Positions 8,528 to 19,312 of a DNA stretch of 64,000 nt are shown here, one piece after another. Made by a program: the position numbers and the translations under genes. The DNA comes from Rhodocyclales bacterium (GTDB taxonomy: Bacteria; Pseudomonadota; Gammaproteobacteria; Burkholderiales; Rhodocyclaceae): NCBI GenBank assembly GCA_016235025.1, contig JACRMV010000005.1, forward strand, positions 62,001-126,000, read 5' to 3'. Each line of letters opens with the position of its first letter. Position 1 is the first letter of the stretch. The notes below the pieces were generated by a model that was given only the letters and a program-made list of their open reading frames with translations, had not been told where the DNA came from and made no database searches.

Positions 8528-11338
8528 TCAGCCGCTGTTCCTCAGCCCGGCGGCGATGCCGTTGATGCTGAGGTGAATCCCGCGTTGCGCTTTCTCGTCG
8601 GTTGCCCCGGCGCGATGGCGGCGCAGCAGTTCGATCTGCAGATGATTGAGCGGGTCGAGATAGGGAAAGCGGTTGCGGATCGAGCGCTTCAATAAAGGGT
8701 TGCCGTCGAGCAGTTCGCTTTCCTGCGTAATCTCCAGCAGCGCGGTGATCGCCGCCTGCCGCTCGGCTTTCAGGCACGGAAAAATGGCCTGGCGCAGGGC
8801 CGCATCGCTGACCAGCTGCGCGTAGCGCTCGGCAATTGCGATGTCGCTTTTTGCCAGCACCATGTCCATGTTGGATAGCAGCGTGCGAAAAAATCCCCAT
8901 TCGCGATTCATCCGGCACAGCAATTCCATGCCGGTGTCGCCATGCTTGGCCCGCCATTCGGCAACAGCGCTGCCGAAACCGAACCAGCCGGGCAGCATGA
9001 GGCGGCATTGTGCCCAGGAAAATACCCACGGAATTGCGCGCAAGTCCTCGATCGCCGTACTCTGTTTGCGCGAGGCGGGCCGGCTGCCGATGTTGAGGGC
9101 GGAGATTTCGGCAATCACCGTGGACTCCCAAAAGTAACGCTCGAAGCCCGGGGTTTCGTAAACCAGTGCGCGATAGGCGCGGAATGCGCTGGCCGAAAGT
9201 TCCTCCATGGCGGCGAGAAATTCGGCCGGCGGGTTCTCGTTCTGGCCGGACAGCAGGGTGGCTTCCAGGGTGGCGGCAACAAGGATTTCCAGATTGCGGC
9301 GGCCGAGTTCCGGGGTGGCATATTTCGAGGCGATGACCTCGCCCTGCTCGGTAATCCGGATCTGTCCCTGCACCGCACCCTGCGGCTGGGCAAGGATGGC
9401 CTGGTAGCTGGGGCCGCCGCCGCGCCCGACCGAACCGCCACGTCCATGAAACAGGCGCAGGCGCATGCCGTGACGGGCGAAGACGGCGGTGAGCGCAATC
9501 TCGCTGCGGTACAGCGCCCAGCCGGAGGTGAGGAAGCCGCCATCCTTGTTGCTGTCGGAGTACCCCAGCATGACTTCCTGCAAGTTGCCGCGACTGTCCA
9601 GCAGTTGCCGGTAGAGCGGCAGGGAAAACAGCGTATCCATCACTGTGGCCGCCTGTTCAAGATCGCCGATGGTCTCGAACAGGGGCACGATGTTGACATC
9701 CAGCGTCTGGATTTGCGGACGTAGCAGGCCGACTTCTTTCAACAGCACGGCGACTTCGAGGATGTCGGAAACGCTGTTGGTCTTGGAGATGATGACGTTC
9801 TCGATGGCCGCCTTGCCGTAGCGCTGATGAATTGCATAGGCTGCCTGGAAGATGGCCAGTTCTTCGCGGGTTTCGCTGGAGTAATCGACGGTGGCGGCAG
9901 CCAGCGGACGCGGCGTGGCAAGCTCGGCGAGCAGCCGGGCCACGCGGGCGGCTTCATCGAGCGCCAGATAGTCCGTGCCGGGACAGGCGATGGCGAGTAG
10001 TTCGGCGACAGTGCGGGCGTGCACCTCCGAGTTTTGCCGTAGATCGAGCGACGCCAGATGAAAACCGAAAATCGCCACGTTACGGCGCAGACGGCGCAGG
10101 CGCCCGCGTGTCAGCAGCGCCGAGTTGCAGCGTGCCAGCGAATCACGCAGCACGTCGAGATCGGCGGCAAATTCGGCGGCGCTGGCGTAGGGTGCGGCGA
10201 CACCGACGGCGTGGCGAGGCGCTTCGAGTGCATCGAGTACCTGTGCGGTTGCCGCCAGTCGCGCATACATGCCGGAAATGGCGCGGCGGTAGGGCTCGTC
10301 GGCGCGATGCGGACTCTGGTCGGGCGAGCGCGCCGCGAGTTGCAGCAACTCATCCGTGACCTCAACCAGCGCCGAGGTAGGCGACAGGTCAGCGCCCAGG
10401 CGATGCAGTTGTTCGAGCTGGTGGCTGAGGGCCTTCCGACTTTGCGCGCGCAGCGTCGCCAGCAGCACCTCGGCGGTGACGAAAGGATTGCCGTCGCGAT
10501 CGCCGCCAATCCATGAGCCGGGACGGAGGAAGGATTCAAGCTCACCACGTTCGCCATGCTTACCCGTGGCCCCGTCCGGCAAGGTGGCCGCGAGATGGTC
10601 TTCTAGCCGGTTATAGAGCCGGGGCAGTTCACGCAAAAAAGTGGTGTCGTAGAAGGTTAGCGCATTGGCGACCTCATCCATCACAGAGAGTCGTGTCCGC
10701 CGCAGCATGCGTGTCTGCCACAAGGTCAGCACAGCGCGGCGGATCGACTCCTCGGTTTCCCGCGTTTCCTCCGGTGTCAGCTGGCTGCGGTCGCGGGCGT
10801 CGAGCAGACGGGCGATTTTCCACTGGCAATCGAGAATGCTCTTGCGTTGCACTTCGGTCGGGTGGGCGGTGAGTACCGGATGAATGGCGGCCCGGGCGAA
10901 GAAGTCGACGAGAGCTTGACCATCGATGCCGTTTTCAGCCGCCAGCGCAATGGCGTACAGCAGGCTGCCGGGACGCGGACTGGATCCGGCCAGGGCATGG
11001 GCGCGGGCGCGGCGCAGATGATGCTGGTCCTCGGCGATATTCGCCAGATGCGAGAAATAGCTGAAGGCCCGCGCTACCTGCGGGGTGTCTGCATTGGGCA
11101 GCGCGTTGAGCAGGTTTTCCAGCGCGTCGCGCGCGGCCAGGTCGTCGTAGCGGTGAAAGCGGAGCGCCAGCTGACGAATATGCTCGACGGTGGCGAAGGC
11201 GGCATCTCCTTCCTGCTGGCGCAGGGTATCGCCCAACAGGCGGCCGAGGAAACGGATGTCCTCGCGCAGCGGCGCATCCTTGTCGTTGTCAGGCGCAGCT
11301 TCGGTGGCAGAGGCAGGAGGCGGGGGTGTCGGCTTCAT
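8528..11338 (-). CDS. ppc: Phosphoenolpyruvate carboxylase
   Basis: 936 residues, normal for bacterial PEPC. Signatures seen are [10 protein letters not shown] (catalytic His region), [14 protein letters not shown] (PEP-binding glycine loop), [12 protein letters not shown], and the C-terminal [11 protein letters not shown], whose terminal residues belong to the allosteric and catalytic site. It carboxylates PEP to oxaloacetate, refilling the TCA cycle. It is divergent from hemC and convergent with pbpG with zero intergenic bases. The start at 11338 is the first ATG before a proline- and alanine-rich N-terminus that is not conserved in general, so a later start is possible. Confidence 0.97.
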   Translation of the reverse strand: MKPTPPPPASATEAAPDNDKDAPLREDIRFLGRLLGDTLRQQEGDAAFATVEHIRQLALRFHRYDDLAARDALENLLNALPNADTPQVARAFSYFSHLANIAEDQHHLRRARAHALAGSSPRPGSLLYAIALAAENGIDGQALVDFFARAAIHPVLTAHPTEVQRKSILDCQWKIARLLDARDRSQLTPEETRETEESIRRAVLTLWQTRMLRRTRLSVMDEVANALTFYDTTFLRELPRLYNRLEDHLAATLPDGATGKHGERGELESFLRPGSWIGGDRDGNPFVTAEVLLATLRAQSRKALSHQLEQLHRLGADLSPTSALVEVTDELLQLAARSPDQSPHRADEPYRRAISGMYARLAATAQVLDALEAPRHAVGVAAPYASAAEFAADLDVLRDSLARCNSALLTRGRLRRLRRNVAIFGFHLASLDLRQNSEVHARTVAELLAIACPGTDYLALDEAARVARLLAELATPRPLAAATVDYSSETREELAIFQAAYAIHQRYGKAAIENVIISKTNSVSDILEVAVLLKEVGLLRPQIQTLDVNIVPLFETIGDLEQAATVMDTLFSLPLYRQLLDSRGNLQEVMLGYSDSNKDGGFLTSGWALYRSEIALTAVFARHGMRLRLFHGRGGSVGRGGGPSYQAILAQPQGAVQGQIRITEQGEVIASKYATPELGRRNLEILVAATLEATLLSGQNENPPAEFLAAMEELSASAFRAYRALVYETPGFERYFWESTVIAEISALNIGSRPASRKQSTAIEDLRAIPWVFSWAQCRLMLPGWFGFGSAVAEWRAKHGDTGMELLCRMNREWGFFRTLLSNMDMVLAKSDIAIAERYAQLVSDAALRQAIFPCLKAERQAAITALLEITQESELLDGNPLLKRSIRNRFPYLDPLNHLQIELLRRHRAGATDEKAQRGIHLSINGIAAGLRNSG

Positions 11339-11376
11339 GGCAGCTCCAATAACGCGGGTTCAGCGTGGCGTGGCTG

Positions 11377-11403
11377 AAAAAGTCGGCGTGGGTGATACGG
11401 CGA
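11377..11403 (+). repeat. Dispersed repeat copy between ppc and hemC
   Basis: AAAAAGTCGGCG, TGGGTGA, TACGGCGA: a slightly degenerate copy. It lies in the 155-base divergent region that must hold the promoters of ppc and hemC. An AT-rich GATATAAAAG segment lies about 40 bases downstream. Confidence 0.7.
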
Positions 11404-11493
11404 GTTTCGCGCTGCCGGCGCGATGGCCGATGATAAACTTGCGATATAAAAGCTCCGCTGCATGGGGCTGCACAGCTTGCTTCCCGAAAATTC

Positions 11494-12435
11494 ATGATGA
11501 ATTCCGTCGTCATTCCGCCATCCCGTCTCGTCATCGCCACGCGTGAATCACGTCTTGCCCTGTGGCAGGCCGAACATGTGCGGGGACTGTTGCAGCAATT
11601 GTATCCGGCTTGTCAGGTCGAGTTGCTCGGCATGACCACGCGCGGTGACAAGATTCTCGACCGGCCGCTGGCCAAGGTCGGCGGCAAGGGCCTATTCGTC
11701 AAGGAACTGGAAACCGCGCTGCTCGATGGCGCGGCCGATATTGCCGTGCATTCGATGAAAGACGTGCCGATGCAGCTCGACGAGGCGTTCGCCCTGGTCG
11801 CCATCGGCCTGCGCGAAGCGCCGCAGGATGCGTTTGTCTCCAACAAATACGCCAGCCTCGACGAGCTGCCGCCGGGTGCGGTGGTGGGCACCTCCAGCCT
11901 GCGCCGTGAATCGCAACTGCATGCGCGCTATCCCTACCTCGCCGTCTCGCCCTTGCGCGGCAATCTCGATACGCGCCTGAAGAAGCTCGACGAAGGCCAG
12001 TTCGACGCCATCATTCTGGCCGCAGCGGGCTTGAAGCGTCTCGGCCTCGGCGCACGGATTCGCGCTGTGTTGAGCGCAGAAGATTCCTTGCCGGCGCCAG
12101 GGCAGGGTGCGTTGGGCATCGAGGCGCTGGCGAGCCGACCCGATATCGCCGCCTGGATGGCGCCCCTGCATGATGCGTCGACGGCGGCCTGCGTGCGTGC
12201 CGAGCGCGCCGTGGCCCGCGCCTTGGGTGGCAGTTGTGAAGTGCCGCTGGGCGCGTATGCCGAACGGCGTGGCGAGATGATCTGGCTGCGCGGTTTTGTT
12301 GCCACAGCCGATGGCGCACGCATGGCCTGCGCTGAAATCGAGGCCGACGGCGAGGATCCCGAAACCCTCGGCCAGAATCTGGCCGCCCTGTTGCGGGCCG
12401 AAGGGGCGGACGAAATTCTCGCTGCGCTGGACTGA
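11494..12435 (+). CDS. hemC: Hydroxymethylbilane synthase (porphobilinogen deaminase)
   Basis: 313 residues. Visible are the N-terminal [13 protein letters not shown], the substrate-binding region [10 protein letters not shown], and [13 protein letters not shown] with the cysteine that carries the dipyrromethane cofactor. The enzyme joins four porphobilinogen units to hydroxymethylbilane. It overlaps hemD by one base in a TGATG arrangement, implying translational coupling. First gene of a hemC-hemD-hemX-hemY cluster. ATG at 11494 or 11497 are both possible starts. Confidence 0.97.
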   Translation: MMNSVVIPPSRLVIATRESRLALWQAEHVRGLLQQLYPACQVELLGMTTRGDKILDRPLAKVGGKGLFVKELETALLDGAADIAVHSMKDVPMQLDEAFALVAIGLREAPQDAFVSNKYASLDELPPGAVVGTSSLRRESQLHARYPYLAVSPLRGNLDTRLKKLDEGQFDAIILAAAGLKRLGLGARIRAVLSAEDSLPAPGQGALGIEALASRPDIAAWMAPLHDASTAACVRAERAVARALGGSCEVPLGAYAERRGEMIWLRGFVATADGARMACAEIEADGEDPETLGQNLAALLRAEGADEILAALD

Positions 12436-13229
12436 TGGGTATCCTGGCCGGACGCCATGTAGTGGTAACACGGCCGTCCGGGCAGGCGGCGCATCTTGCA
12501 ACGCGACTGCTTGAACTGGGGGCCGAGCCGGTGCTGTTTCCGGTGCTGGAAATTCGCGATGTTGAAGATATCCGCCCGCTGCTGGACGTGGCGATTCGTC
12601 TCGATCAATTTGACCTGGCGGTCTTCGTCAGTCCCAATGCCATAGACAAGGCGCTCGGCATCATTCTTCCGCGCCGCACATGGCCGGCGGGCTTGCAGGC
12701 CGCCGCCGTTGGCAAGATCAGCGAGCAGGCGCTGGCGCGACAGGGCATCGTCAATGTCATCTCGCCGCCCTTGCGCTTCGATTCCGAGGCACTGCTCGAA
12801 CTGCCGGAACTGGTCGCCGTCAGCGGCAAGCGCGTAGTGATTTTTCGTGGCGACGGCGGCCGCGATGTTCTGGGGGAAACCCTTGTCGCACGCGGCGCCC
12901 AGGTCGAATATGTCACCTGCTATCGGCGTCTGCGGCCGCAGCGCGATGCCGCCCCTCTGCTGCAGCTCTGGGAAGCCGGAAAACTCGATGCCGTGACCTT
13001 GACCAGCAGCGAAGGTTTGCGTAATTTCTTCGACATGATCGGCCATCTCGGGCAGGCCTGGCTGAAAAAAACGCCTCTGTTTGTCTCCCATGCCCGGATT
13101 GCGGCGCAGGCCCAGCGCCTGGGACTGCACCAGACCATCGCCGCAGCGCCCGGCGACGAAGGACTGATCGAGGCGCTCGTGCAATACTATGAATCCCATG
13201 GAACCCAACCCAACCGCCTCCCTGCCTGA
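12435..13229 (+). CDS. hemD: Uroporphyrinogen-III synthase
   Basis: 264 residues, beginning inside the hemC stop codon. The sequence is of HemD type: an N-terminal VVVTRPSGQAAHLATRLLELGAEPVLFPVLEI block and a central VVIFRGDGGRDVLGETL block followed by VEYVTCYRR. The family is poorly conserved, so position in the operon supports the call. It cyclises hydroxymethylbilane with inversion of ring D. The 3' end overlaps the start of hemX by about 40 bases. Confidence 0.93.
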   Translation: MGILAGRHVVVTRPSGQAAHLATRLLELGAEPVLFPVLEIRDVEDIRPLLDVAIRLDQFDLAVFVSPNAIDKALGIILPRRTWPAGLQAAAVGKISEQALARQGIVNVISPPLRFDSEALLELPELVAVSGKRVVIFRGDGGRDVLGETLVARGAQVEYVTCYRRLRPQRDAAPLLQLWEAGKLDAVTLTSSEGLRNFFDMIGHLGQAWLKKTPLFVSHARIAAQAQRLGLHQTIAAAPGDEGLIEALVQYYESHGTQPNRLPA

Positions 13230-14295
13230 AGTTCTTCCGCCTCCGCCGAGCGGCGACGCGCCGCAGCGTCCGCGCTTGTGGCGCATGTGGCTGGTGGTGG
13301 GCGTGCTCATTGCCGCCTTTGCCGGTGGCTGGTTCAGTTTGCAGCAGCAAATTTCCGCCTTGCGGGATGAGAGTGTGCTGCGCCTGACCGAAGCCAGGGC
13401 GATTGCCCGGCAGAGCCAGGAAACCGCCGTGGCGACGGAGGCCAAGCTGGCGCTCGTCGAAGCGAAACTGGCTGAAATTCAGGGCCAGTCGCAGGCGCTG
13501 CAAGCGGCGCTGCAGGAGCTTGCCGGCGGCCGCGATGAGCGTCTGCTGGCGGAGGTTGAGCAAGCCATCACGCTGGCCGTGCAGCAGCTGCAGTATGCCG
13601 GTAATGTCGAGGCGGCCTTGCTGGCTCTGGAAAGCTCGCAGGCGCGGCTGGCGCGCGCATCCTCGGCACAGTTTGTTCCCGTCCGCCGCTTGCTGGAGCG
13701 TGATATCGAACGGCTCAAGGCCTCGCCGGGAGCCAATGTCAGCGGCCTTTCGCTCAAGATCGAGAGCGTGGTCGCCGCCGTCGATACCCTGCCCCTGGCA
13801 TTCGAGCAGCGGCCACAAGCCGCAACGACACGTCCTGCCACGAAACCCGTCGCCGGAACCCAACCCGGAAAGCCGGCCAGCATGTCCTGGCGCGAGTCGG
13901 GCGCTGTCCTGTGGCAGGAGTTCTGGCAGGAACTGCTGCAGGACATGGGCCAATTGATTCGCATCGAGCGCATCGATCAAGGCGATCCGGCCTTGCTCTC
14001 GCCCACCCAGAGTTTCTTCCTGCGCGAGAACCTCAAGCTGCGCCTGCTTAACGCACGCCTGGCATTGTTGCAGCGTGACGGAAAAACCTTCCACGAGGAA
14101 ATCCGCCAGGCGAACGTGCTCCTCGAACGCTATTTCGATGTCCGTGCCAAGCCGGTCATGGTGGTGCAGGCAGTGGTCAAGGGATTGGCGGCAACCGACG
14201 TGACATTCAACCTTCCGGCATTGACCGAGACGCTGGCGGCGGTGCGCAATCTGAAGCTCGCACACGAACGCGGCGCCAGCCGGCAGGGGCGTTGA
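13189..14295 (+). CDS. hemX: HemX-type membrane protein (uroporphyrin-III C-methyltransferase-like annotation)
   Basis: 368 residues. A proline-rich cytoplasmic N-terminus is followed by one membrane helix (about residues 30-50, WLVVGVLIAAFAGGWFSL). Next come a long alanine/glutamine-rich coiled-coil region (about 55-115) and a globular periplasmic part. This matches the HemX family found downstream of hemCD in many proteobacteria; despite the usual database name it has no SAM-methyltransferase motif. Its biochemical role is unknown. It overlaps the hemD end, and ends one base before the GTG start of hemY. ATG at 13198 is an alternative start. Confidence 0.88.
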   Translation: MNPMEPNPTASLPEVLPPPPSGDAPQRPRLWRMWLVVGVLIAAFAGGWFSLQQQISALRDESVLRLTEARAIARQSQETAVATEAKLALVEAKLAEIQGQSQALQAALQELAGGRDERLLAEVEQAITLAVQQLQYAGNVEAALLALESSQARLARASSAQFVPVRRLLERDIERLKASPGANVSGLSLKIESVVAAVDTLPLAFEQRPQAATTRPATKPVAGTQPGKPASMSWRESGAVLWQEFWQELLQDMGQLIRIERIDQGDPALLSPTQSFFLRENLKLRLLNARLALLQRDGKTFHEEIRQANVLLERYFDVRAKPVMVVQAVVKGLAATDVTFNLPALTETLAAVRNLKLAHERGASRQGR

Positions 14296-14296
14296 A

Positions 14297-15469
14297 GTGA
14301 CGCGCATCCTGTTCTGGCTCCTGCTGCTGGCAGCGCTGGCCACAGGCCTGGCGTTGGCCGCGAGTTACAACACCGGCTATGTGCTGCTGGTGTTGCCGCC
14401 CTGGCGTGCCGAGTTGTCGCTGAATTTCTTCCTGCTGCTGTTCTTCGTCGTGTTCATGCTGGTCTATCTGCTGGCGCGTCTCGTCAGCCACACTCTGGCG
14501 CTGCCCGGCGCCGTGGTTGCCTATCGCCAGCGGCGCCGGGAGCGGCAAGCTGATGTCGCCCTGTTCGATGCCTGGCGGCTGCTGCAGGAGGGGCGTTATG
14601 GCCACGCCCTGAAGAGCGCCGAAAAAGCCTGGCCTGACCATCCCGTTCCCGCCTTGCCGGCACTTGCCGCCTGGCGCGCCGCCCATATCATGCGTGATCC
14701 GGAGCGTGAGCCGCTGTGGGCAGAACGGGCGCGCGCCAGCACAGCAAACGGCTTTGAAGTGGCGCAACTGATGACGGAAGCGGAGTTCGCCCTCGACGAA
14801 CGGCGGTTCGAGGATGCCCGTGCCGTGTTGCAGCAACTGGCCGGCAAAGGAGGACGTCACATTGCGGCCTTGCGGCTGCTGTTGCGTGCCGAACGCGGCC
14901 TCGGCCGCTGGCGCGAGGTCGCGCATCTGGCGCGGCGACTGGAAAAGCACAAGGCACTGACCGTCGAGCAGGCGGCACCGCTGCGGCAGCAGGCCTTGCG
15001 TGAAATGTTGCGTGGCCTGAGCGCCGAGCCGGACGCCTTGATGCGTACCTGGCGCGGGTTTGATGCGCATGAGCAGAGTGCGCCCCCGTTGGCGCTGGAA
15101 ATGGCAAACGCCTTGATGGCAGGCAATGATTGCCGCGAAGCGCAGCGGGTGATCGAGAATGCGCTGGCGGAGAACTGGGATGAAGCCCTAGTGCTGGCCT
15201 ATGCCCGCTGTCCGGGCGGCGACATTCTCGGCCGTATCGCCCAGGCCGAGAAATGGCTCAAGAGCTACCCGGGAGATGCCGCGCTGTTGCTGACGCTGGG
15301 GCGCCTGTGCCGCAAGCAGCAGCTATGGGGCAAGGCGCAAAGTTATCTGGAGGCGTCGATCGCCATTGCCGAAAGCCGCGAAGCGCATCTGGAACTAGCG
15401 CACTTGTTCGATCACCTGGAAAAGTCGGCGCTGGCGATACGCCACTATCGCGCGGCGGCGCTGTCGTAG
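14297..15469 (+). CDS. hemY: HemY-type membrane protein with TPR-like repeats
   Basis: 390 residues starting with GTG. Two N-terminal membrane helices (residues about 4-24 and 41-63) are followed by a helical TPR-like region, as in the HemY N-terminal and TPR families. It is associated with haem biosynthesis gene clusters in proteobacteria. It is not the protoporphyrinogen oxidase of the same name in Bacillus. The C-terminus ends in EKSALAIRHYRAAALS, encoded partly by a copy of the dispersed repeat. It converges with hemF with only 4 bases between stop codons. Confidence 0.9.
   Translation: MTRILFWLLLLAALATGLALAASYNTGYVLLVLPPWRAELSLNFFLLLFFVVFMLVYLLARLVSHTLALPGAVVAYRQRRRERQADVALFDAWRLLQEGRYGHALKSAEKAWPDHPVPALPALAAWRAAHIMRDPEREPLWAERARASTANGFEVAQLMTEAEFALDERRFEDARAVLQQLAGKGGRHIAALRLLLRAERGLGRWREVAHLARRLEKHKALTVEQAAPLRQQALREMLRGLSAEPDALMRTWRGFDAHEQSAPPLALEMANALMAGNDCREAQRVIENALAENWDEALVLAYARCPGGDILGRIAQAEKWLKSYPGDAALLLTLGRLCRKQQLWGKAQSYLEASIAIAESREAHLELAHLFDHLEKSALAIRHYRAAALS
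15421..15444 (+). repeat. Dispersed repeat copy inside the 3' end of hemY
   Basis: AAAAGTCGGCGCTGG, CGA, TACGCC. The 15-base core is exact and lies in the coding sequence, about 26 bases before the hemY stop codon. Confidence 0.6.
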
Positions 15470-15473
15470 GCGC

Positions 15474-16403
15474 TCAGATCCAGTCGCGTGGCGGCAGGAA
15501 GTCGGTGTACAGTTTTTCTTCCGCGCTGCCCGGTGCGGGGTGCCAGTCGTAACGCCATTTGACGATCGGCGGCAGCGACATCAGGATCGATTCGGTGCGC
15601 CCGCCAGATTGCAGGCCGAACAGCGTGCCGCGATCCCAGACCAGGTTGAACTCGACATAGCGGCCGCGCCGGTAGGCCTGGAAATCGCGTTCGCGTTCGC
15701 CATAGGCCAGCGTCCGGCGGCGTTCGACGAGCGGCAGATAGGCCGCAGTGAAGCTGTCGCCGACGCTGCGTACCAGCGCGAAGCAGTATTCGAAATCATC
15801 TGCCGTACCCTCGCCGCCCGAGTTCAGGTCGTCGAAGAAAATGCCGCCGATGCCGCGCGCCTCGTTGCGATGCTTGAGGAAAAAGTAGCGGTCGCACCAG
15901 GCCTTGTATTCGGCATGACGCCCGGCGCCAAAAGGCGCCAGCGCATCGCGGCAGCTTTGATGGAAAAACGTCGCGTCCTCCGTGAAGCCGTAATACGGGG
16001 TCAGGTCCATGCCGCCGCCGAACCACCAGACCGGTTCTCCGTCGTCTTTCTCGGCAATGAAGAAGCGCACGTTCATATGCACTGTCGGGCAATACGGGTT
16101 GCGCGGATGCAGCACCAGCGAGACACCCAGCGCCTGCCAGCGGCGGCCGGCAAGTTCGGGGCGGTGCGCGGTGGCCGAGGCGGGCAGGGCGCTGCCCATG
16201 ACATGTGAAAAATTGACGCCGCCGCGCTCGAACAGGCGGCCTTCCTCGATCAGCCGCGAAATGCCGCCGCCGCCTTCGGCGCGTTGCCATTCATCGCGGC
16301 GAAACGGCAGGCCATCGGCGGCTTCGAGCTGGCTGACGATGCGTTCCTGCAAATCCGTGAAATAGGCGCGGACGGCGAAGAGCGCTGCAGCCGCTTTATT
16401 CAT
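15474..16403 (-). CDS. hemF: Oxygen-dependent coproporphyrinogen III oxidase
   Basis: 309 residues. Family signatures include [25 protein letters not shown] and [13 protein letters not shown], plus [35 protein letters not shown] spanning the C-terminal third. It converts coproporphyrinogen III to protoporphyrinogen IX and needs O2, consistent with an aerobic or microaerobic life. It overlaps the purE stop by 8 bases; folD-purE-hemF form one tightly packed operon on the minus strand. Confidence 0.97.
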   Translation of the reverse strand: MNKAAAALFAVRAYFTDLQERIVSQLEAADGLPFRRDEWQRAEGGGGISRLIEEGRLFERGGVNFSHVMGSALPASATAHRPELAGRRWQALGVSLVLHPRNPYCPTVHMNVRFFIAEKDDGEPVWWFGGGMDLTPYYGFTEDATFFHQSCRDALAPFGAGRHAEYKAWCDRYFFLKHRNEARGIGGIFFDDLNSGGEGTADDFEYCFALVRSVGDSFTAAYLPLVERRRTLAYGERERDFQAYRRGRYVEFNLVWDRGTLFGLQSGGRTESILMSLPPIVKWRYDWHPAPGSAEEKLYTDFLPPRDWI

Positions 16404-16899
16404 GCGCGGGCAGTTTCATTGCCAGCACGCGTTCGCTCTGTGCGGCGCGGAAGGCATGCAGCCGGGCTGCGAGCGCGGCATCCGTCCCGGCCAGAATGGC
16501 AATCGCGGTATAGGCCGCGTTGGCGGCGCCGGCCTCGCCGATGGCGAAGGTGGCGACCGGGATGCCCTTCGGCATTTGCACGATCGAGAGCAGCGAATCG
16601 AGCCCCTGCAGATGTTTCGAGGGCACCGGCACGCCGAGCACCGGGACGATGGTCTTCGCTGCCAGCATGCCCGGCAGATGCGCCGCGCCGCCGGCGCCGG
16701 CGATGATCGCGCGCAGGCCGCGCGTGGTGGCAGACGCGGCGTAGTCGAACAGCAGATCGGGTGTGCGATGGGCGGAAACCACGTGCGCCTCGAACGGCAC
16801 CTCGAATTCCTTGAGGATTTTCGCGGCCGCCTGCATCACCGGCCAGTCCGAGTCGGAGCCCATGACAATGCCGACCAGCGGCTGATTCGAGGTGTTCAT
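16396..16899 (-). CDS. purE: N5-carboxyaminoimidazole ribonucleotide mutase
   Basis: 167 residues, class I PurE length. The N-terminal [10 protein letters not shown] and [13 protein letters not shown], and the central [16 protein letters not shown], are the signature elements of the active site. It moves the carboxyl group of N5-CAIR to form CAIR in purine synthesis. It overlaps folD by 4 bases and hemF by 8, so it is translationally coupled to both. No purK partner is seen in the window. Confidence 0.97.
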   Translation of the reverse strand: MNTSNQPLVGIVMGSDSDWPVMQAAAKILKEFEVPFEAHVVSAHRTPDLLFDYAASATTRGLRAIIAGAGGAAHLPGMLAAKTIVPVLGVPVPSKHLQGLDSLLSIVQMPKGIPVATFAIGEAGAANAAYTAIAILAGTDAALAARLHAFRAAQSERVLAMKLPAHE

Positions 16900-17759
16900 T
16901 TTATTTTCTCCATAACGACGCGCTCGGCTGCTTCGAGCGTGTTGGCCAGCAGCATGGTGATGGTCATCGGGCCGACGCCGCCCGGCACCGGCGTAATGGC
17001 AGCGCCGACTTTTTGCACGCTTTCAAAATCGACATCGCCGCACAGCTTGCCATCCGGCAGCCGGTTGATGCCGACGTCGATGATGGTGGCGCCCGGTTTC
17101 ACCATTTCGCCGGTAATCATTTTCGGGCGACCGACGGCGGCGACCAGGATGTCGGCGCGTCGGGTATGGAAGGCCAGATCGCGGGTTTGCGAATGGCAGA
17201 CGGTGACGGTCGCGCCCTGATTCAGCAACAGCAAGGCCATCGGTTTGCCGACGATATTGCTGCGGCCGACGATTACCGCCTCGGCGCCCCTGATCTTTGT
17301 TCCGATGCTCTCCAGCATTTTCATCACGCCGTAGGGCGTGCAGGGGATGAAGCGCGGCTTGCCTTGCACCAGCGCGCCGACGTTTTCGGCATGGAAGCCA
17401 TCGACATCCTTTTCCACGGCAATGGCATCGAGAATTGCATCGCTGTCGAAGTGCTTCGGCAGCGGCAGTTGCACCAGGATGCCATGCACCGCCGGATCGG
17501 CATTGAGTTCGGCGATTTTGGCAAACACCACGGCCGGCGCGGTGTCGGCGGCATAAACGAATTTCAGCGAATGCATGCCGATCTTTTCACAGGCGGCGGC
17601 CTTGTTGCGCACATACACGGCGGAGGCGGCATCGTCGCCGACCAGGATCACCGCCAGTCCCGGCGTGACGCCGCGCGCCTTGAGGGCTGCGGTGCGCTCG
17701 GCCAGTTCGCTGCGGACAGTGGTGGCAAGCGCATTGCCGTCGATGATGCGGGCGTTCAT
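16896..17759 (-). CDS. folD: Methylenetetrahydrofolate dehydrogenase / methenyltetrahydrofolate cyclohydrolase
   Basis: 287 residues. Conserved elements are the catalytic [13 protein letters not shown] (Tyr and Lys), QLPLPKH, the NADP-binding [14 protein letters not shown], and the C-terminal [13 protein letters not shown]. It interconverts methylene-, methenyl- and formyl-tetrahydrofolate in the cytosol, supplying one-carbon units for purines, which fits the coupling to purE. It is the first gene of folD-purE-hemF. The stretch encoding [10 protein letters not shown] (about 16989-17014) resembles the dispersed repeat but also fits normal family conservation. Confidence 0.97.
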   Translation of the reverse strand: MNARIIDGNALATTVRSELAERTAALKARGVTPGLAVILVGDDAASAVYVRNKAAACEKIGMHSLKFVYAADTAPAVVFAKIAELNADPAVHGILVQLPLPKHFDSDAILDAIAVEKDVDGFHAENVGALVQGKPRFIPCTPYGVMKMLESIGTKIRGAEAVIVGRSNIVGKPMALLLLNQGATVTVCHSQTRDLAFHTRRADILVAAVGRPKMITGEMVKPGATIIDVGINRLPDGKLCGDVDFESVQKVGAAITPVPGGVGPMTITMLLANTLEAAERVVMEKIK

Positions 17760-17844
17760 GGGGTCATTCTCCGGGTCGCGGCCAGGCTATGGAAAGGCCG
17801 GATTATCCTTGATTCGCCGGGCCGGCGTCCAGCACCCGGCTAGA

Positions 17845-18705
17845 ATGAACGTCATGTCACCGCTACGCATTTTCCTGTTGGCCTCGTTGACGATGCTGGC
17901 TTTTGCCGGGAACTCCCTGCTGTGCCGACTGGCACTGAAGGAGGCCCACATCGATGCGGTGAGCTTTACCTCCATCCGTATTGTTTCGGGTGCGCTGGTG
18001 CTCTGGCTGCTGCTGCGTCTGCGCGATGGTCGCCAGCCGCCGACGGGCAACTGGTTTTCGGCGCTGGCCCTGTTTGTTTATGCAGCGGGATTTTCCTTCG
18101 CCTATGTCAGCCTGCCGGCGGCTACGGGTGCGCTGCTGCTGTTCGGTGCGGTACAGGCGACGATGATCGGCTACGGTTTGTGGCGCGGGGAACGCTTTGG
18201 CGTGCAGCAGGGCGCGGGCTTGTTGCTGGCGCTGGGCGGTCTGATTGGCTTGCTGTTGCCGGGACTATCCGCACCGCCGCTGTCGGGGGCATTACTGATG
18301 ATGGCCGCCGGCATCGCCTGGGGCGTCTATTCGCTGCGCGGCCAGGGTGGCAGCGAACCAACCCGCGCCACGGCCGGAAATTTCCTGCGCGCTGTGCCGT
18401 TTGCGTTGCTGCTGAGCATGGTGTCGTATCCGTTGGCACGTTTCGATGTTGCCGGTATTTTCTACGCACTGGTGTCCGGGGCTTTGACCTCGGGCCTGGG
18501 CTATGCGCTCTGGTATGCCGTTGTCCCGCATCTGAAGGCAACCAGTGCGGCGACGGTACAACTCAGCGTGCCGGTGCTGGCCGCGCTCGGCGCCGTGCTC
18601 TGGTTGGGAGAAACTGTCTCGGCGCGACTTCTCGTCGCCTCGTGTGCGGTGCTGGGCGGCATTGCTCTGGTGATTCTCGGCCGCTCCCCGAATTCGGCGC
18701 CGTAG
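17845..18705 (+). CDS. EamA-family (DMT superfamily) transporter
   Basis: 286 residues and about ten hydrophobic helices arranged as two EamA repeats: LASLTMLAFAGNSLLCRLAL opens the first, and GALLMMAAGIAWGVYSLRGQG the second. The first-half FTSIRIVSGALVLWLLL and second-half SVPVLAALGAVLWLGE motifs are typical of drug/metabolite exporters. The substrate cannot be predicted. ATG at 17845 is chosen as the first in-frame ATG of the conserved N-terminus; 17854 is an alternative and no strong ribosome binding site decides. It is divergent from folD and convergent with the MaoC gene (6-base gap). Confidence 0.88.
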   Translation: MNVMSPLRIFLLASLTMLAFAGNSLLCRLALKEAHIDAVSFTSIRIVSGALVLWLLLRLRDGRQPPTGNWFSALALFVYAAGFSFAYVSLPAATGALLLFGAVQATMIGYGLWRGERFGVQQGAGLLLALGGLIGLLLPGLSAPPLSGALLMMAAGIAWGVYSLRGQGGSEPTRATAGNFLRAVPFALLLSMVSYPLARFDVAGIFYALVSGALTSGLGYALWYAVVPHLKATSAATVQLSVPVLAALGAVLWLGETVSARLLVASCAVLGGIALVILGRSPNSAP

Positions 18706-18711
18706 CGCCCG

Positions 18712-19158
18712 TTACGGCTTTTGTTCGCGTTTGGCGCGCGAGGTCGGCATCATCAGCGCTTCGCCCTCGAGCACGGTCTTGCCATTCACGGTGCAGACCG
18801 TATCAAGCAGGACGCGTCCTTTTTCAGCGAGTATTTCCTTCACGGTGACGATCGCATGCAGGGTGTCGCCGGGCCGCACCGGGGCGCGGAACTTCAGTGT
18901 CTGGCTGATATAGATGGTGCCAGGACCGGGCAGGCGGCTGCCGAGTACGGCCGAGATCAGACCGGCCGAGAGCATGCCGTGCGCGATGCGGCCGCCGAAC
19001 GGCGTGGTCTTGGCATATTCCTCGTCGAGGTGGATCGCATTGGTGTCGGTGGTTACGCCGGCAAAGAGGACGATGTCGGCATCGGTGATGGTCTTGGCGA
19101 GTTCCGCGCTCATGCCGGGGGAAAGGTCTTCGATGTCATAGCCATTCTGGGGATTCAT
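18712..19158 (-). CDS. MaoC-like (R)-specific enoyl-CoA hydratase
   Basis: 148 residues, a single hotdog domain. TTDTNAIHLDEEYA carries the catalytic Asp and His of hydratase 2, and TPFGGRIAHGML is the family signature. Family knowledge: PhaJ-type proteins hydrate trans-2-enoyl-CoA to (R)-3-hydroxyacyl-CoA, linking beta-oxidation to polyhydroxyalkanoate, but related MaoC proteins serve other pathways. A TTG three bases before the ATG could also start; GGAG lies about 10 bases upstream of the ATG. Confidence 0.85.
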   Translation of the reverse strand: MNPQNGYDIEDLSPGMSAELAKTITDADIVLFAGVTTDTNAIHLDEEYAKTTPFGGRIAHGMLSAGLISAVLGSRLPGPGTIYISQTLKFRAPVRPGDTLHAIVTVKEILAEKGRVLLDTVCTVNGKTVLEGEALMMPTSRAKREQKP

Positions 19159-19312
19159 CAAGGTACTCCGTAGTTGTATTGGGTGTCAGGCGCCAATGTG
19201 TGGCCTTCCAAGCATGCCACAAGTTGTTCGTTGCCGGCACACCCAGGATTTTTGCTGCCGAAAACGCGTCAGGCCGGTAGAATCGGGGTTTTTTACGCCA
19301 AGTATTCCTGCC

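Noticed and set aside
11934-14343. Long minus-strand frames of about 500 residues
   Set aside because: Antisense to hemC, hemD and hemX, all supported by motifs and tight spacing.
16989-17014. Another copy of the dispersed repeat in folD
   Set aside because: It matches the core only partly in the right half, and the encoded ITPVPGG context is conserved in FolD from all bacteria, so the match may be coincidental.
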